Shown here: positions 44,803-53,156 of the stretch, one piece after another
How the letters are laid out: each line of letters starts with the position of its first letter
Position numbering within the stretch: the stretch's first letter is position 1
Source: Sphaerisporangium krabiense
Lineage (GTDB): Bacteria; Actinomycetota; Actinomycetes; Streptosporangiales; Streptosporangiaceae
Reading direction: 5' to 3'
NCBI RefSeq assembly: GCF_014200435.1
Contig: NZ_JACHBR010000002.1
Coordinates: 548,501-612,500 of the forward strand
DNA length: 64,000 bases
Notes under the pieces: generated by a model
The model's database searches: none
Told to the model about the DNA's origin: nothing
The model's input: the letters and a program-made list of their open reading frames with translations, nothing else
Position numbers and translations under genes: made by a program

Positions 44803-45504
44803 GTGACGGAGAGCAGTCCGCGGCCGAAGGCCCGCGATCTCAACCAGGTCATCCGCTACACCATGTGGTCGGTCTTCCGGGCGCGCGATCCTCTGCAGGG
44901 CGACCGGCAGCAGTTGGCGCACGAGGTCGAGGCCGTGTTCACGCAGGCCGCGGAGAAGGACGTCGTGACCCGCGGCGCGTACGAGGTGGCGGGTTTCCGG
45001 GCCGACGCCGACTACATGTTCTGGTGGCACGCCTCGACACCGGAGGATCTCCAGGAGGTCTACGGCCGCTTCCGGCGCACCACCGTCGGCCGCGCCGGCG
45101 AGCCGGTGTGGTCGGTCATGGCGCTGCACCGCCCGGCGGAGTTCAACAAGTCGCACATCCCGGCGTTCCTGGCCGAGGAGGAGCCGCGCGGCTACGTCTG
45201 CGTCTACCCCTTCGTGCGCTCCCTGGAGTGGTACCTCCTGGAGGACTCCGAGCGCCGGGCCATGCTCGCCGAGCACGGCAAGATGGCGCGCGACTACCCC
45301 GACGTGCGGGCCAACACGGTGTCGTCGTTCGCGCTCAACGACTTCGAGTGGATCCTCGCCTTCGAGGCCGACGAGCTGCACCGCATCGTGGACCTGATGC
45401 GCCACCTGCGCGGGGCCACGGCCCGCAGGCACACCCGGCTGGAGATTCCCTTCTACACCGGCACGCGCAAGCCGCTGGAGGAGCTGCTGGCCGCGCTGCC
45501 GTAG
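44803..45504 (+). CDS. chdC: coproheme decarboxylase (HemQ/ChdC)
   Basis: Last step of the coproporphyrin-dependent pathway: decarboxylates coproheme to heme b with H2O2 (233 aa). Chlorite-dismutase fold; recognisable pieces are [55 protein letters not shown] and [20 protein letters not shown], which includes the catalytic-Tyr region and the heme-ligand His. GTG 44803 gives the family start (MTESS...[11 protein letters not shown]); GTG 44794 is an alternative. GGAAGG lies 12 bases upstream. Follows cgoX on the same strand. Confidence 0.95.
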   Translation: MTESSPRPKARDLNQVIRYTMWSVFRARDPLQGDRQQLAHEVEAVFTQAAEKDVVTRGAYEVAGFRADADYMFWWHASTPEDLQEVYGRFRRTTVGRAGEPVWSVMALHRPAEFNKSHIPAFLAEEEPRGYVCVYPFVRSLEWYLLEDSERRAMLAEHGKMARDYPDVRANTVSSFALNDFEWILAFEADELHRIVDLMRHLRGATARRHTRLEIPFYTGTRKPLEELLAALP

Positions 45505-45640
45505 CGTCGAATCTGCATAAAGCGGACAACTGTCACCGAAGCCCCAAACGTCGCCATGTCTGATATTGCTGGAACAAGTCACGCGCGTTCCTGATCTTTG
45601 GCATACTCAGGTTGATTCCGGTGTCGACGTGAGGCAGACG

Positions 45641-46282
45641 GTGAACAGGGGCATAGGGGTGGCGCGTTCCAAGCGCGGGGGTCATCGGCGCCGCAGGACG
45701 GGTCGGGTGCTGGTACTGGAGGTCTTCTCGGGCGCGACCGCCGTCGCGGTCGTCGGCCTGGCCGTGGGCGGAGTGCTGGCCCGTCCGGGGGACCGTGCGG
45801 CCGCGGCGCCCGTGCCGTTCCCGGCCGCCGTCTCGCCGGGCGTGAACGCCGCGGCCGTCCCCGGCGACCCGGGCGGCGCGGAGGTGACGGCCGCGAGCGC
45901 GGGCTCGGCGAAGAAGGCCGAGAAGAAGCGGCGCGACGCCGAGGAGAAGGCCTCCGGGCCGTCCAAGCACACCGACGCCAAGGCCGTCACCTACTTCAAG
46001 GAGCGCTGGTCGGGCGACAAGGCCGTCAAGCGCATCACCGACATCAGGTCGGGGGGGAAGTACCTGCGCATCTACACCAACCTCCCCGAGTCTGCGCACA
46101 ACTCCAAGGCCGCGCTGGACCTGTGCAAGCGGGGCATGGAGTATCTCCTGCAAGAGATGGGCGACCAGAGCCCGGTGGTGTTCGTCCAGGCCCGGTACGG
46201 CCAGAACGGCAACCCCGTCCTCGCCAACATCCTCGGCCCCGGCGACACCTCCTGCCGCCTCAGCGCCCCGCGCCCGCGCTGA
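45641..46282 (+). CDS. membrane-anchored hypothetical protein
   Basis: About 213 residues. A basic N-terminus (RSKRGGHRRRRTGR) leads into one hydrophobic helix (LVLEVFSGATAVAVVGLAVGG), then an Ala/Pro/Gly linker and a Lys/Glu-rich segment (SAKKAEKKRRDAEEKASG). A compact C-terminal domain (about 125-213) contains YFKERWSGDKAVKRITDIRS, YLRIYTNLPESAHNSKAALD and two Cys. Signal-anchor topology puts this domain outside. The start is uncertain: GTG 45629, 45641 and 45659 are all in frame. Family not recognised. Confidence 0.65.
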   Translation: MNRGIGVARSKRGGHRRRRTGRVLVLEVFSGATAVAVVGLAVGGVLARPGDRAAAAPVPFPAAVSPGVNAAAVPGDPGGAEVTAASAGSAKKAEKKRRDAEEKASGPSKHTDAKAVTYFKERWSGDKAVKRITDIRSGGKYLRIYTNLPESAHNSKAALDLCKRGMEYLLQEMGDQSPVVFVQARYGQNGNPVLANILGPGDTSCRLSAPRPR

Positions 46283-46287
46283 CGCTC

Positions 46288-46311
46288 CGCGGCCCGCGCG
46301 GGCGGGCCGCG
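46288..46311 (+). terminator. terminator hairpin
   Basis: Perfect 10-bp stem CGCGGCCCGC / GCGGGCCGCG, 4-base loop, 5 bases after the preceding stop. Confidence 0.55.
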
Positions 46312-46366
46312 ACGGTGTGGTGTTCCCGTGACGGCGCCGGGGCCGGGCCGCGCATAGGCTGAAGGC

Positions 46367-46768
46367 ATGGAAAAGGTGGTCAAGAGCGACGCCGAGTGGC
46401 GCGTCCAGCTGTCCCCCGAAGAGTTCCACGTGCTGCGCGAGGCGGGCACCGAGCGCGCGTTCACGGGCGAGTACGTCGACACCAAGGTCGAGGGCGTCTA
46501 CTCCTGCCGCGCCTGCGGCGCCGAGCTGTTCCGCTCCGACGGCAAGTTCGAGTCCCACTGCGGGTGGCCCTCGTTCTTCGAGCCGTCGAAGTCGGAGGCG
46601 GTGACGCTGGTCGAGGACCGCTCGCACGGCATGGTGCGGGTCGAGGTGCGCTGCGCCCGCTGCGACTCCCATCTCGGGCACGTCTTCCACGGCGAGGGGT
46701 ACCCGACGCCCACCGACGACCGGTACTGCATCAACTCGATCTCCCTGCGCCTCGAACCGGCCGGCTGA
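46367..46768 (+). CDS. msrB: peptide-methionine (R)-S-oxide reductase
   Basis: Repairs methionine-R-sulfoxide in proteins (133 aa). The zinc site is formed by two CxxC motifs, YSCRACGAELFRSDGKF and VRCARCDSHLGHVFHGEG. The substrate loop SHCGWPSFFEP is conserved. The catalytic Cys is in RYCINSISLRL at the C-terminus. Length is normal for a single-domain MsrB, and it stands alone between two terminator hairpins. Confidence 0.97.
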   Translation: MEKVVKSDAEWRVQLSPEEFHVLREAGTERAFTGEYVDTKVEGVYSCRACGAELFRSDGKFESHCGWPSFFEPSKSEAVTLVEDRSHGMVRVEVRCARCDSHLGHVFHGEGYPTPTDDRYCINSISLRLEPAG

Positions 46769-46790
46769 CGGCCCGGTAGCCCTCCGTCGA

Positions 46791-46823
46791 GCGGGGCGGG
46801 CCGTCGGCGGCGGCCCGCCCCGC
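46791..46823 (+). terminator. terminator hairpin after msrB
   Basis: Perfect 13-bp stem GCGGGGCGGGCCG / CGGCCCGCCCCGC with a 7-base loop, 22 bases after the msrB stop. Confidence 0.65.
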
Positions 46824-46963
46824 AGGCGCGTCCACGGGCCCATCCGGGAGTGATCGCGTGCCTGCGAAGAGTAATGAGGGGTGCTTGAGCGTGCCACGGG
46901 AGGGTAGACCCGAAACGGGGGTGTGACACCCGCAGACTCTGGTTCCGTTCCGTCTGGAGCTCT

Positions 46964-47092
46964 GTGCACATACGCCACAGGTGGGAGACCATCGAGGCCA
47001 TCGGCCAGGTGGTGACCCAGCGTTGCAAGATCTGTGGCAAGACCCGGGTACGGGTGATGAAGCACCCGAAACCCCCTGAAACGCCGCCCTGA
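46964..47092 (+). CDS. 42-residue CxxC small protein
   Basis: Short open frame from GTG 46964 with TGGAG at 46955-46959. It encodes HRWETIEAIGQVVTQRCKIC then GKTRVRV and a Pro-rich end. The pattern HRW...V-x-Q-R-C-x-x-C-G-x-x-R resembles small actinobacterial conserved hypotheticals that hold half a zinc-ribbon. No stop or ribosome-site conflict. Too short for most gene callers; function unknown. Confidence 0.5.
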   Translation: MHIRHRWETIEAIGQVVTQRCKICGKTRVRVMKHPKPPETPP

Positions 47093-47240
47093 ATGCCAGA
47101 ACCGACTACTCCGGCGGTTCCCCGCGCGTCATCGCGGGACGCCCCCCGGCGCCCCCGGTTTCCGGACCGCCGCCGAGCCGATCGCGGGCCGGCCGATGCC
47201 CGGCCGCTTTCTGTCGCCCCGGCAAGGTACGGTCGGAACC

Positions 47241-48254
47241 ATGGCGTCGCCGTTCATCGAGCTCAATGTCGGGGACCGGGTCATCAAGGTCACGAACCCG
47301 GACAAGATCTATTTCCCCGAGATCGGGGCGACCAAGCGCGAGCTGGTCGAGTACTACCTGTCCGTGGGCGACGGCGCGCTGCGCGCCCTCAGAGACCGGC
47401 CCACCTACCTCAAGCGCCACCCGGACGGCGTCGCCACCGAGGCGATCTACCAGAAGCGCATCCCCCCGAAACACCCCGACTGGCTCCAGACCGTCAAGAT
47501 CCGCTTCCCGAGCGGCCGCTCGGCCGACGCCCTGCGGGTCACCGAGCTGGCCGCGATCGCCTACTGCGCCAACCTGGCCACGATCGACTTCCACCCCTGG
47601 CCCACCCGCGCCGACGACGTCGAGCATCCCGACGAGCTGCGCATCGACATCGACCCCCAGCCCGGCACCGGCTTCGACGAGGCCCGCGTCACCGCGTTCG
47701 CCGTCCGCGACGTCCTCGACGAGCTCGGCATGCGCGGCTTTCCCAAGACCTCCGGCACCCGCGGCATCCACATCAACGTGCGCATCGAGCGCCGCTGGTC
47801 GTTCACCGAGGTCCGCCAGAGCGCCATCGCCCTGGCCCGCGAGGTCGAGCGTCGCCGCCCCGACCTCGCCACCACCGCCTGGTGGAAGGAGGAACGCGGC
47901 GAGAAGGTCTTCATCGACTACAACCAGAACGCCCGCGACCGCACCATCGCCAGCGCCTACTCCGTGCGCGCCCGCCCGCACGCCCCCGTCTCCACCCCGG
48001 TGACCTGGGAGGAGCTGGCCGACGTCGACCCGCGCGACTTCGACATCCGCACGGTGCCGCCGCGCTTCGCCCGGCTCGGCGACGTCCACGGAGAGATCGA
48101 CGACCGCGCCTTCACGATCGAGCCGCTGCTGGAGTGGTACGCCAAGGACGAGCGCGGCGACATGCCGTACCCGCCCAACTACCCCAAGATGCCCGGCGAG
48201 CCGCCGCGCGTACAGCCCTCACGGGCCCGTCCCCAGGCGGAGGACGCCGGCTGA
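47241..48254 (+). CDS. LigD-type DNA polymerase/primase domain protein (PolDom)
   Basis: Stand-alone archaeo-eukaryotic-primase-type polymerase of the NHEJ LigD family (337 aa). It has VTNPDKIYFPEIGATKRELV, YQKRIPPKHPDWLQTVKIRF, the catalytic D-x-D in ELRIDIDPQPGTGFDEA, KTSGTRGIHINVRIERRWSF and FIDYNQNARDRTIASAYSVR. Such proteins fill in gaps and add ribonucleotides at broken ends. No ligase, nuclease or Ku gene adjoins it; ligase modules lie at 18570 and 55817. ATG 47241 gives the family start. Confidence 0.93.
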   Translation: MASPFIELNVGDRVIKVTNPDKIYFPEIGATKRELVEYYLSVGDGALRALRDRPTYLKRHPDGVATEAIYQKRIPPKHPDWLQTVKIRFPSGRSADALRVTELAAIAYCANLATIDFHPWPTRADDVEHPDELRIDIDPQPGTGFDEARVTAFAVRDVLDELGMRGFPKTSGTRGIHINVRIERRWSFTEVRQSAIALAREVERRRPDLATTAWWKEERGEKVFIDYNQNARDRTIASAYSVRARPHAPVSTPVTWEELADVDPRDFDIRTVPPRFARLGDVHGEIDDRAFTIEPLLEWYAKDERGDMPYPPNYPKMPGEPPRVQPSRARPQAEDAG

Positions 48255-48266
48255 GCGCGGGGCGGC

Positions 48267-48482
48267 TCAGCCGAAGACGATGTGCCAGCCGAACCAGGCG
48301 AGGAAGCCGAGCAGCGCCGCGCTGGTGGCGAGCCGCCAGTGTTTCACCGGCCTGATGCCGAGCCACTCGCGCAGCCGCTCCGACAGCGTGTCGCCCTCCT
48401 GCTTGGTGAGCAGCGCCCACGTCTCCAGGATGGCGAACGACCCCACCGCCAGGCCGGCCCACCACAGCCACACGGTGTTCAT
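48267..48482 (-). CDS. small membrane protein, hypothetical
   Basis: 71 residues: a first helix (TVWLWWAGLAVGSFAILETW), a charged loop (LTKQEGDTLSERLREWLGIRPVKHWR) and a second helix (LATSAALLGFLAWFGWHIVF). Two-helix hairpin topology. It resembles small actinobacterial or phage-associated membrane proteins with a Trp-rich start, but no function is known. ATG 48482 was chosen over upstream in-frame starts because the preceding residues are low-complexity. Confidence 0.6.
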   Translation of the reverse strand: MNTVWLWWAGLAVGSFAILETWALLTKQEGDTLSERLREWLGIRPVKHWRLATSAALLGFLAWFGWHIVFG

Positions 48483-48628
48483 CGGCTTCACCGCCTGTCG
48501 GTTCCGCGCCTTGTCGGCCCGTCGCCCGCGGCCGGGGCTGGCCGCGCGGGCGACACCACAATAACCGCCCGGCAAGCCCTGGACGGAGGGCCTTTCCGGG
48601 GAATTCATCCCAAGTCCGGTCGCTTGAG

Positions 48629-48651
48629 CCGCACCGGGAGAGCAGGTGCGG
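48629..48651 (-). terminator. terminator hairpin after LLM oxidoreductase
   Basis: Perfect 7-bp stem CCGCACC / GGTGCGG with a 9-base loop, directly next to the minus-strand stop at 48653. Confidence 0.4.
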
Positions 48652-48652
48652 A

Positions 48653-49498
48653 TCAGGAGCGGAACAGGGCCTCGGCGAGGGCGCGGTAGCCGTCCAGGGG
48701 GTCCTGGCCGGGCGGGGTCACGAGCTGGATGTTCACGTGGTCGGCGCCCGCGGCGAGGTGGGCGTCCACGCGCCGCTTGATCGCGGACGGGTCGCCCAGC
48801 GCGACCACCGCCTCGATGAGCCGGTCACTGCCCCCGCCCGACAGGTCCTCGTCGCCGAACCCGAGCCTGCGCAGGTTGGCCACGTAGTTCGAGAGGCTCA
48901 GGTACGGCGCCACGGCCTGCCGGGCGACCGCCAGCGCCTCCCGCGGGTCGTCCGACACGACGACCTTCTGCTCGGGCGCGAGCAGCGGCCCCGCGCCGAG
49001 GATCTCGCGGGCCTGCCGCGTGTGCTCGGGGGTGGTGAGGTAGGGGTGGGCCCCGGCGCTCCGCGCGCCCGCCAGCCGCAGCACCCGCGGCCCGAGCGCG
49101 GCCAGCGCCCTGCCCTCCACCGGCACCCCGGCCGCGTCCAGGCCGTCGAGGTAGGCGGTCAGCGCCTCGTACGGCTTGGCGTAGCGCGCGGTGGCCTCAC
49201 GGTGCCCGGCGCCGACGCCGAGCAGGAACCGCCCCGGGTGGGCGGCGGCGATCCGCCGGTAGGCGGCCCCGACGGCGGCGGCGTCGTCGTTCCAGATGTT
49301 GACGATGCCGGTGGCGACGGTGAGCGTGGAGGTCGCCGCGAGCAGCTCGTCCACCTCGCGCAGGTCGCCGCCGGGGGAGCCGCCGAGCCAGATCGCGCCG
49401 TAGCCGAGCTCCTCCAGCGCGGACGCCAGGGCGGGCGTGACCTGCTCGTCGGCGCGCCGCCACACCCCCACCTCGCCGAGCGCGGGCCATGTCGTCAT
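48653..49498 (-). CDS. LLM class F420-dependent oxidoreductase
   Basis: Luciferase-like F420 oxidoreductase (281 aa) of the subgroup with short N-terminus: WRRADEQVTPALASALEELG, YGAIWLGGSPGGDLREVDEL, TLTVATGIVNIWNDDAAAVG, HPGRFLLGVGAGHREATARY and HLAAGADHVNIQLVTPPG. Substrate unknown. Monocistronic between a small membrane protein and the PfkB gene. Second enzyme of this superfamily in the window; the two are only distantly alike. Confidence 0.87.
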   Translation of the reverse strand: MTTWPALGEVGVWRRADEQVTPALASALEELGYGAIWLGGSPGGDLREVDELLAATSTLTVATGIVNIWNDDAAAVGAAYRRIAAAHPGRFLLGVGAGHREATARYAKPYEALTAYLDGLDAAGVPVEGRALAALGPRVLRLAGARSAGAHPYLTTPEHTRQAREILGAGPLLAPEQKVVVSDDPREALAVARQAVAPYLSLSNYVANLRRLGFGDEDLSGGGSDRLIEAVVALGDPSAIKRRVDAHLAAGADHVNIQLVTPPGQDPLDGYRALAEALFRS

Positions 49499-49642
49499 GC
49501 TGCTCCTTCACGGTCGGTCGGTCACCCGGGAGCGCGCTCGCCGGGGAGGGCGTTCCCGATCATCAGGTGTCAGTGCCAACCCTGCCATGCGAGCGGCCAT
49601 TCCCGGCGGCGCGCCGGCTCCGTGCGGCACGCCCGCGGGGCG

Positions 49643-50791
49643 TCAGGCCTTGCGCCTGTCGGGCAGGTCGGCCCCGGTCGCGACGTCGGCGTGCAGGGAC
49701 ATGGTGGCCGCCGCGCGCCGTACGGCGCCGACCGGCACGGTCGGGACGAGCCGGTCGAGGAAGGCGTAGCGGCGGGCCAGGGACTCGACGTAGGCGCCGC
49801 CGTGCCCCGCGGCCTCCCGCACGTCGTGCCACCAGTCCGCGATGTCCCCCCAGCCGGGCGCGGCCAGCGACCCGCCGAACTGCTGCACGGCCAGCGCCGA
49901 GCAGACCCCCGCGAACGCCAGCCGGTCGGCCAGCGGCCAGCGCGCCAGCGTCCCCAGCACGAGGCCCGCGCCGAACACGTCGCCCGCGCCCGTCGGGTCC
50001 AGCGCGGTGACCCGCAGGGCGGGCACGTACGCCTCCTCGCCGGTGGTGGAGTCGATGGCCATCGCGCCGTTGGCGCCGTCGGTCACCACGGCCAGCGGCA
50101 CCCGGTCGGCGATCGCGTACAGCGCCTCGCGGGGCGTGTCGGTGTGGGTGTAGGCCATGGCCTCGACGGCGTTCGGCATGAAGGCGTGGCACACCTCCAG
50201 CTGGTCGAGCAGGGAGGGGGCCCAGGTCTCGGAGGGGTCCCAGCCGACGTCGGCGAAGACCAGCGCGCCGTCCTTGCGCGCCAGGTCGGCCCAGGTGCCG
50301 GAGTCGGAGCTGCCGAGCGGCTCCTCGACCGACAGGGGCGCGATGACGGCGCTGGAGCGGGGCGGGCGGCCGATCATCTCCGTGGCGCCCATGGGCGGCG
50401 GGTGGCCGTGGGTGACCATGCTGCGGTCGCGGTTGACGGCCATGGAGACGGTGACGGGGGAGTGCCACTGCCGGAACCTGCGCGACCGGGACAGGTCCAC
50501 CGACTCCTGCTCGGACAGGATGCGCCAGTTGAAGGCGGCGTAGTCGTCGTCGCCGAACGCGGCGGCCATGGAGGTGCGCAGCCCGAGGCGGCTGGCGGCG
50601 ATGGCGAGGTTGGCGATGCCGCCCGGGCAGGATCCCATCCCCTCCGCCCACACCTCGGTGCCGGCGGCGGGCATCGCCTGAAGGCCGGTGAAGACGATGT
50701 CCAGGAACACGGTTCCGGCGGTGAACACGTCGAACTCCGGTCCGCCGGGAGTGCGTAGTGCGGCCAGTGGGTCGTAGGACTGGACTGACAC
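49643..50791 (-). CDS. PfkB family carbohydrate kinase
   Basis: Ribokinase-fold sugar kinase (382 aa). The N-terminal region FDVFTAGTVFLDIVFTGLQA and GSCPGGIANLAIAASRLGLR form the substrate side, and VVTDGANGAMAI and DPTGAGDVFGAGLVLG (anion-hole/catalytic Asp) are the PfkB signature. GTG 50791 has GAGGAGG about 11 bases upstream; earlier in-frame starts lack a ribosome site. Divergent from a DeoR regulator that is followed by a GH4 glycosidase, so the three probably form one sugar-use locus, with the kinase acting on the liberated sugar. Confidence 0.88.
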   Translation of the reverse strand: MSVQSYDPLAALRTPGGPEFDVFTAGTVFLDIVFTGLQAMPAAGTEVWAEGMGSCPGGIANLAIAASRLGLRTSMAAAFGDDDYAAFNWRILSEQESVDLSRSRRFRQWHSPVTVSMAVNRDRSMVTHGHPPPMGATEMIGRPPRSSAVIAPLSVEEPLGSSDSGTWADLARKDGALVFADVGWDPSETWAPSLLDQLEVCHAFMPNAVEAMAYTHTDTPREALYAIADRVPLAVVTDGANGAMAIDSTTGEEAYVPALRVTALDPTGAGDVFGAGLVLGTLARWPLADRLAFAGVCSALAVQQFGGSLAAPGWGDIADWWHDVREAAGHGGAYVESLARRYAFLDRLVPTVPVGAVRRAAATMSLHADVATGADLPDRRKA

Positions 50792-50924
50792 GGAGCGGGT
50801 CCTCCTCGACACTGCGAAGAATGTGCGCACTCTTGCACGTTTTGGCGGTCCGTATCAAGAGTCGACGGCCATTGGTGCTCATTTTTGCTTAGTTGTGCGC
50901 GCTGATGACTGATACGATCCTCGC
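50792..50924. promoter_or_regulatory. divergent control region of pfkB and deoR genes
   Basis: AT-richer 133 bp with repeated TTGC/GTGC elements: TGTGCGCAC (50822-50830), TTGCAC (50833-50838), TTTTTGCTTAGTTGTGC (50882-50898). DeoR proteins often bind such clustered short repeats; exact operator boundaries are not clear. Confidence 0.4.
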
Positions 50925-51695
50925 GTGCTCCAGCGCGCCCGGCATGCCGAGATCATGCGGCGTGTCCGTCTCGCCGGGGCGACGAGCGTCCGCGAGCTGG
51001 CCGCCCAGTTCGGCGTCAGCCCTTCGACGATCCGCCGCGACCTTCGCGCCCTCGACCGCGACGGCACCCTCAGGCGCGTGCGCGGCGGGGCCCTGGCCGA
51101 CGCCGAGCCGCACGCCGAGCCACGGGGAGAGCCGCCTGGCGAGCCCGCCGCCTCCGGAGCCGACGCGGACGAGGAGGCGGTGGCCGCCCGCGCCGCCGCG
51201 CTCGTCGGCGACGGCGACGTCGTGCTGCTCGACGTCGGCACGGCCACCACGCGCCTCGCCCGCCACCTGCGCGGCCGGCCCGTCACGGTCGTCACCTCCA
51301 GCGTGGCCGTCCTCGACGTCCTGCGCGGCGATCCCGCGGTCGAGATGCTGCTGCTCGGCGGCATGCTGCGCCGCGCGCGCCACTCGCTGGTCGGCGTGCT
51401 CACCGAGCAGGCCCTGCGCCAGGTGTCCGCCGACCACGTCTTCCTGAGCGCCGGCGGCGTGCGGCCCGACGGGCGGGTCACCGACTCCGCCCGCGCCGAG
51501 GTGCCGCTGAAGCGCGCCATGATGGCGGCGGCGGGCCAGGTCGTCCTGCTGGTGGACCGGCACAGGTTCCCGGGCACCGGCCCGCTGCGGGTGTGCGGGC
51601 CCGACGAGGTCGACATCGTGGTGACCAACGACGGCGCCGACGAGGCCACGCTGCGCGCGCTCGGCGCGGCGGGCGCGCGGGTGCTGCTGACATGA
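50925..51695 (+). CDS. DeoR/GlpR family transcriptional regulator
   Basis: Sugar-phosphate-responsive repressor (256 aa). The N-terminal HTH reads RHAEIMRRVRLAGATSVREL, AAQFGVSPSTIRRDLRALDR and GTLRRVRGGAL. A Pro/Glu-rich linker (about 60-85) separates it from the DeoRC sensor: LLDVGTATTRLARHL, VTVVTSSVAVLDVLRG, HVFLSAGGVRPDGRVTD and VVLLVDRHRFPGTG. Located head-to-head with pfkB and 43 bases ahead of the GH4 gene, so it likely controls both. Confidence 0.92.
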   Translation: MLQRARHAEIMRRVRLAGATSVRELAAQFGVSPSTIRRDLRALDRDGTLRRVRGGALADAEPHAEPRGEPPGEPAASGADADEEAVAARAAALVGDGDVVLLDVGTATTRLARHLRGRPVTVVTSSVAVLDVLRGDPAVEMLLLGGMLRRARHSLVGVLTEQALRQVSADHVFLSAGGVRPDGRVTDSARAEVPLKRAMMAAAGQVVLLVDRHRFPGTGPLRVCGPDEVDIVVTNDGADEATLRALGAAGARVLLT

Positions 51696-51738
51696 CCGAC
51701 CGGCCCGCGCCCGGGCCCGGCGAGCACGAGGAGCAGGC

Positions 51739-53091
51739 ATGAGGTTGACCATCCTCGGAGGCGGCGGCTTCCGCGTCCCGCTGGTGTACGGCGCGCTGCT
51801 GCGCGACGCCGGACGGCCGCGGGTGGAGGAGGTGGTCCTGTACGACCTGTCGCCCGAGCGTCTCACCGCCGTCGGCCACGTCTGCGCGCAGCTCGCGGCC
51901 GGGCACGACGACGCGCCCCGGGTCCGCCTCACCACCGGCCTGGACGACGCCCTGCGCGACGCGACGTTCGTCTTCTCCGCGATCCGCGTCGGCGGCCTGG
52001 AAGGGCGCACGGCGGACGAGCGGGTCGCGCTCGACCTTGGGCTGCTCGGCCAGGAGACCACGGGACCCGGCGGCGTCGCGTTCGGGCTGCGCACGATCCC
52101 GGTGGCGCTGCGGGTCGCCGAGCGCGTCGCCGCCGTGGCCCCGCGGGCGTGGGTGATCAACTTCACCAACCCGGCCGGCATGATCACCGAGGCCATGCAG
52201 CGGGTGCTCGGCGACCGCGTGATCGGCATCTGCGACTCCCCGCTGGGGCTGGTCCGGCGGGCGGCGCGGGCCCTCGGCGTGGAACCCGGCCGCGTCGCCC
52301 CCGACTACGCCGGGCTCAACCACCTCGGCTGGCTGCGGGGCCTGACCTACGAGGGCAGGGACGTGCTGCCCGATCTGCTCGCCGACGACGCCGCGCTCAA
52401 GGGCGTGGAGGAGGCGCGGCTGTTCGGCGCCGACTGGGTGCGCTCGATCGGCGCGCTGCCCAACGAGTACCTCTATTACTACTACTTCACCCGCGAGGCC
52501 CTGGCCGCCATCGGCGGCGCTCCGCGCACCCGGGGCGAGGCGCTGCTGGAGCAGCAGTCCCGGTTCTACGCCGCCGTCGCCCGCGAGCCCGGGAACGCCC
52601 TCGCCGAGTGGCGGCGGGCGCGCCGGGAGCGCGACGCCTCGTACATGGCCGAGACCCGCGACGCGGCGCAGGCGGGGGAGCGCGACGAGGCGGACCTCCA
52701 GGCGGGCGGGTACGAGGGCATCGCGCTCGCGCTCATGTCCACCATCGCGCGGGGCGGCACCACCACCATGATCCTCAACGTCCGCAACGGCACGGCGGTG
52801 GCCGGGCTGCCGCAGGAGGCGGTGGTGGAGGTGCCGTGCGTCGTGGACCCGGGCGGGGTGCGGCCCCTCGCCGCACGTCCCCTGCACGGCCAGTTCCTCG
52901 GCCTCGTCCAGCAGGTCAAGGCGGTCGAGCAGCTCGCCATCGAGGCGGCGGTCACCGGCTCGGCCCGCGTCGCCCTGCGCGCCTTCGCCTCGCACCCGCT
53001 GGTCGACTCGCTGCCGGTGGCCCGCGCCCTCCTGGACGGCTACCGCGCCCGCATCCCCGAACTGGCCTCCGTCCTCCACCCGGCCGGATGA
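51739..53091 (+). CDS. family 4 glycoside hydrolase, 6-phospho-beta-glucosidase-like
   Basis: NAD+- and Mn2+-dependent glycosidase of family GH4 (450 aa). The N-terminal Rossmann motif LTILGGGGFRVPLVYGALLR is followed by FSAIRVGGLEGRTADERVAL, NFTNPAGMITEAMQ, the metal-Cys motif GICDSPLGLVRRA and NHLGWLRGL with the metal His. Sequence is closest in style to 6-phospho-beta-glucosidases (LicH/CelF) rather than alpha-galactosidases. No phosphotransferase-system genes are visible, so how the phosphorylated substrate arises is open; the PfkB kinase may contribute. Confidence 0.9.
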   Translation: MRLTILGGGGFRVPLVYGALLRDAGRPRVEEVVLYDLSPERLTAVGHVCAQLAAGHDDAPRVRLTTGLDDALRDATFVFSAIRVGGLEGRTADERVALDLGLLGQETTGPGGVAFGLRTIPVALRVAERVAAVAPRAWVINFTNPAGMITEAMQRVLGDRVIGICDSPLGLVRRAARALGVEPGRVAPDYAGLNHLGWLRGLTYEGRDVLPDLLADDAALKGVEEARLFGADWVRSIGALPNEYLYYYYFTREALAAIGGAPRTRGEALLEQQSRFYAAVAREPGNALAEWRRARRERDASYMAETRDAAQAGERDEADLQAGGYEGIALALMSTIARGGTTTMILNVRNGTAVAGLPQEAVVEVPCVVDPGGVRPLAARPLHGQFLGLVQQVKAVEQLAIEAAVTGSARVALRAFASHPLVDSLPVARALLDGYRARIPELASVLHPAG

Positions 53092-53104
53092 CCCCCCGCT
53101 GACC

Positions 53105-53134
53105 GGCACCCCGGGGTCCGCCCGCAGGGGTGCC
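53105..53134. terminator. terminator hairpin between GH4 and Clp-N genes
   Basis: Perfect 8-bp stem GGCACCCC / GGGGTGCC around a 14-base GC-rich loop, between converging genes. Confidence 0.45.
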
Positions 53135-53156
53135 TCGCGCGTCAGTCCTGTCGGGA

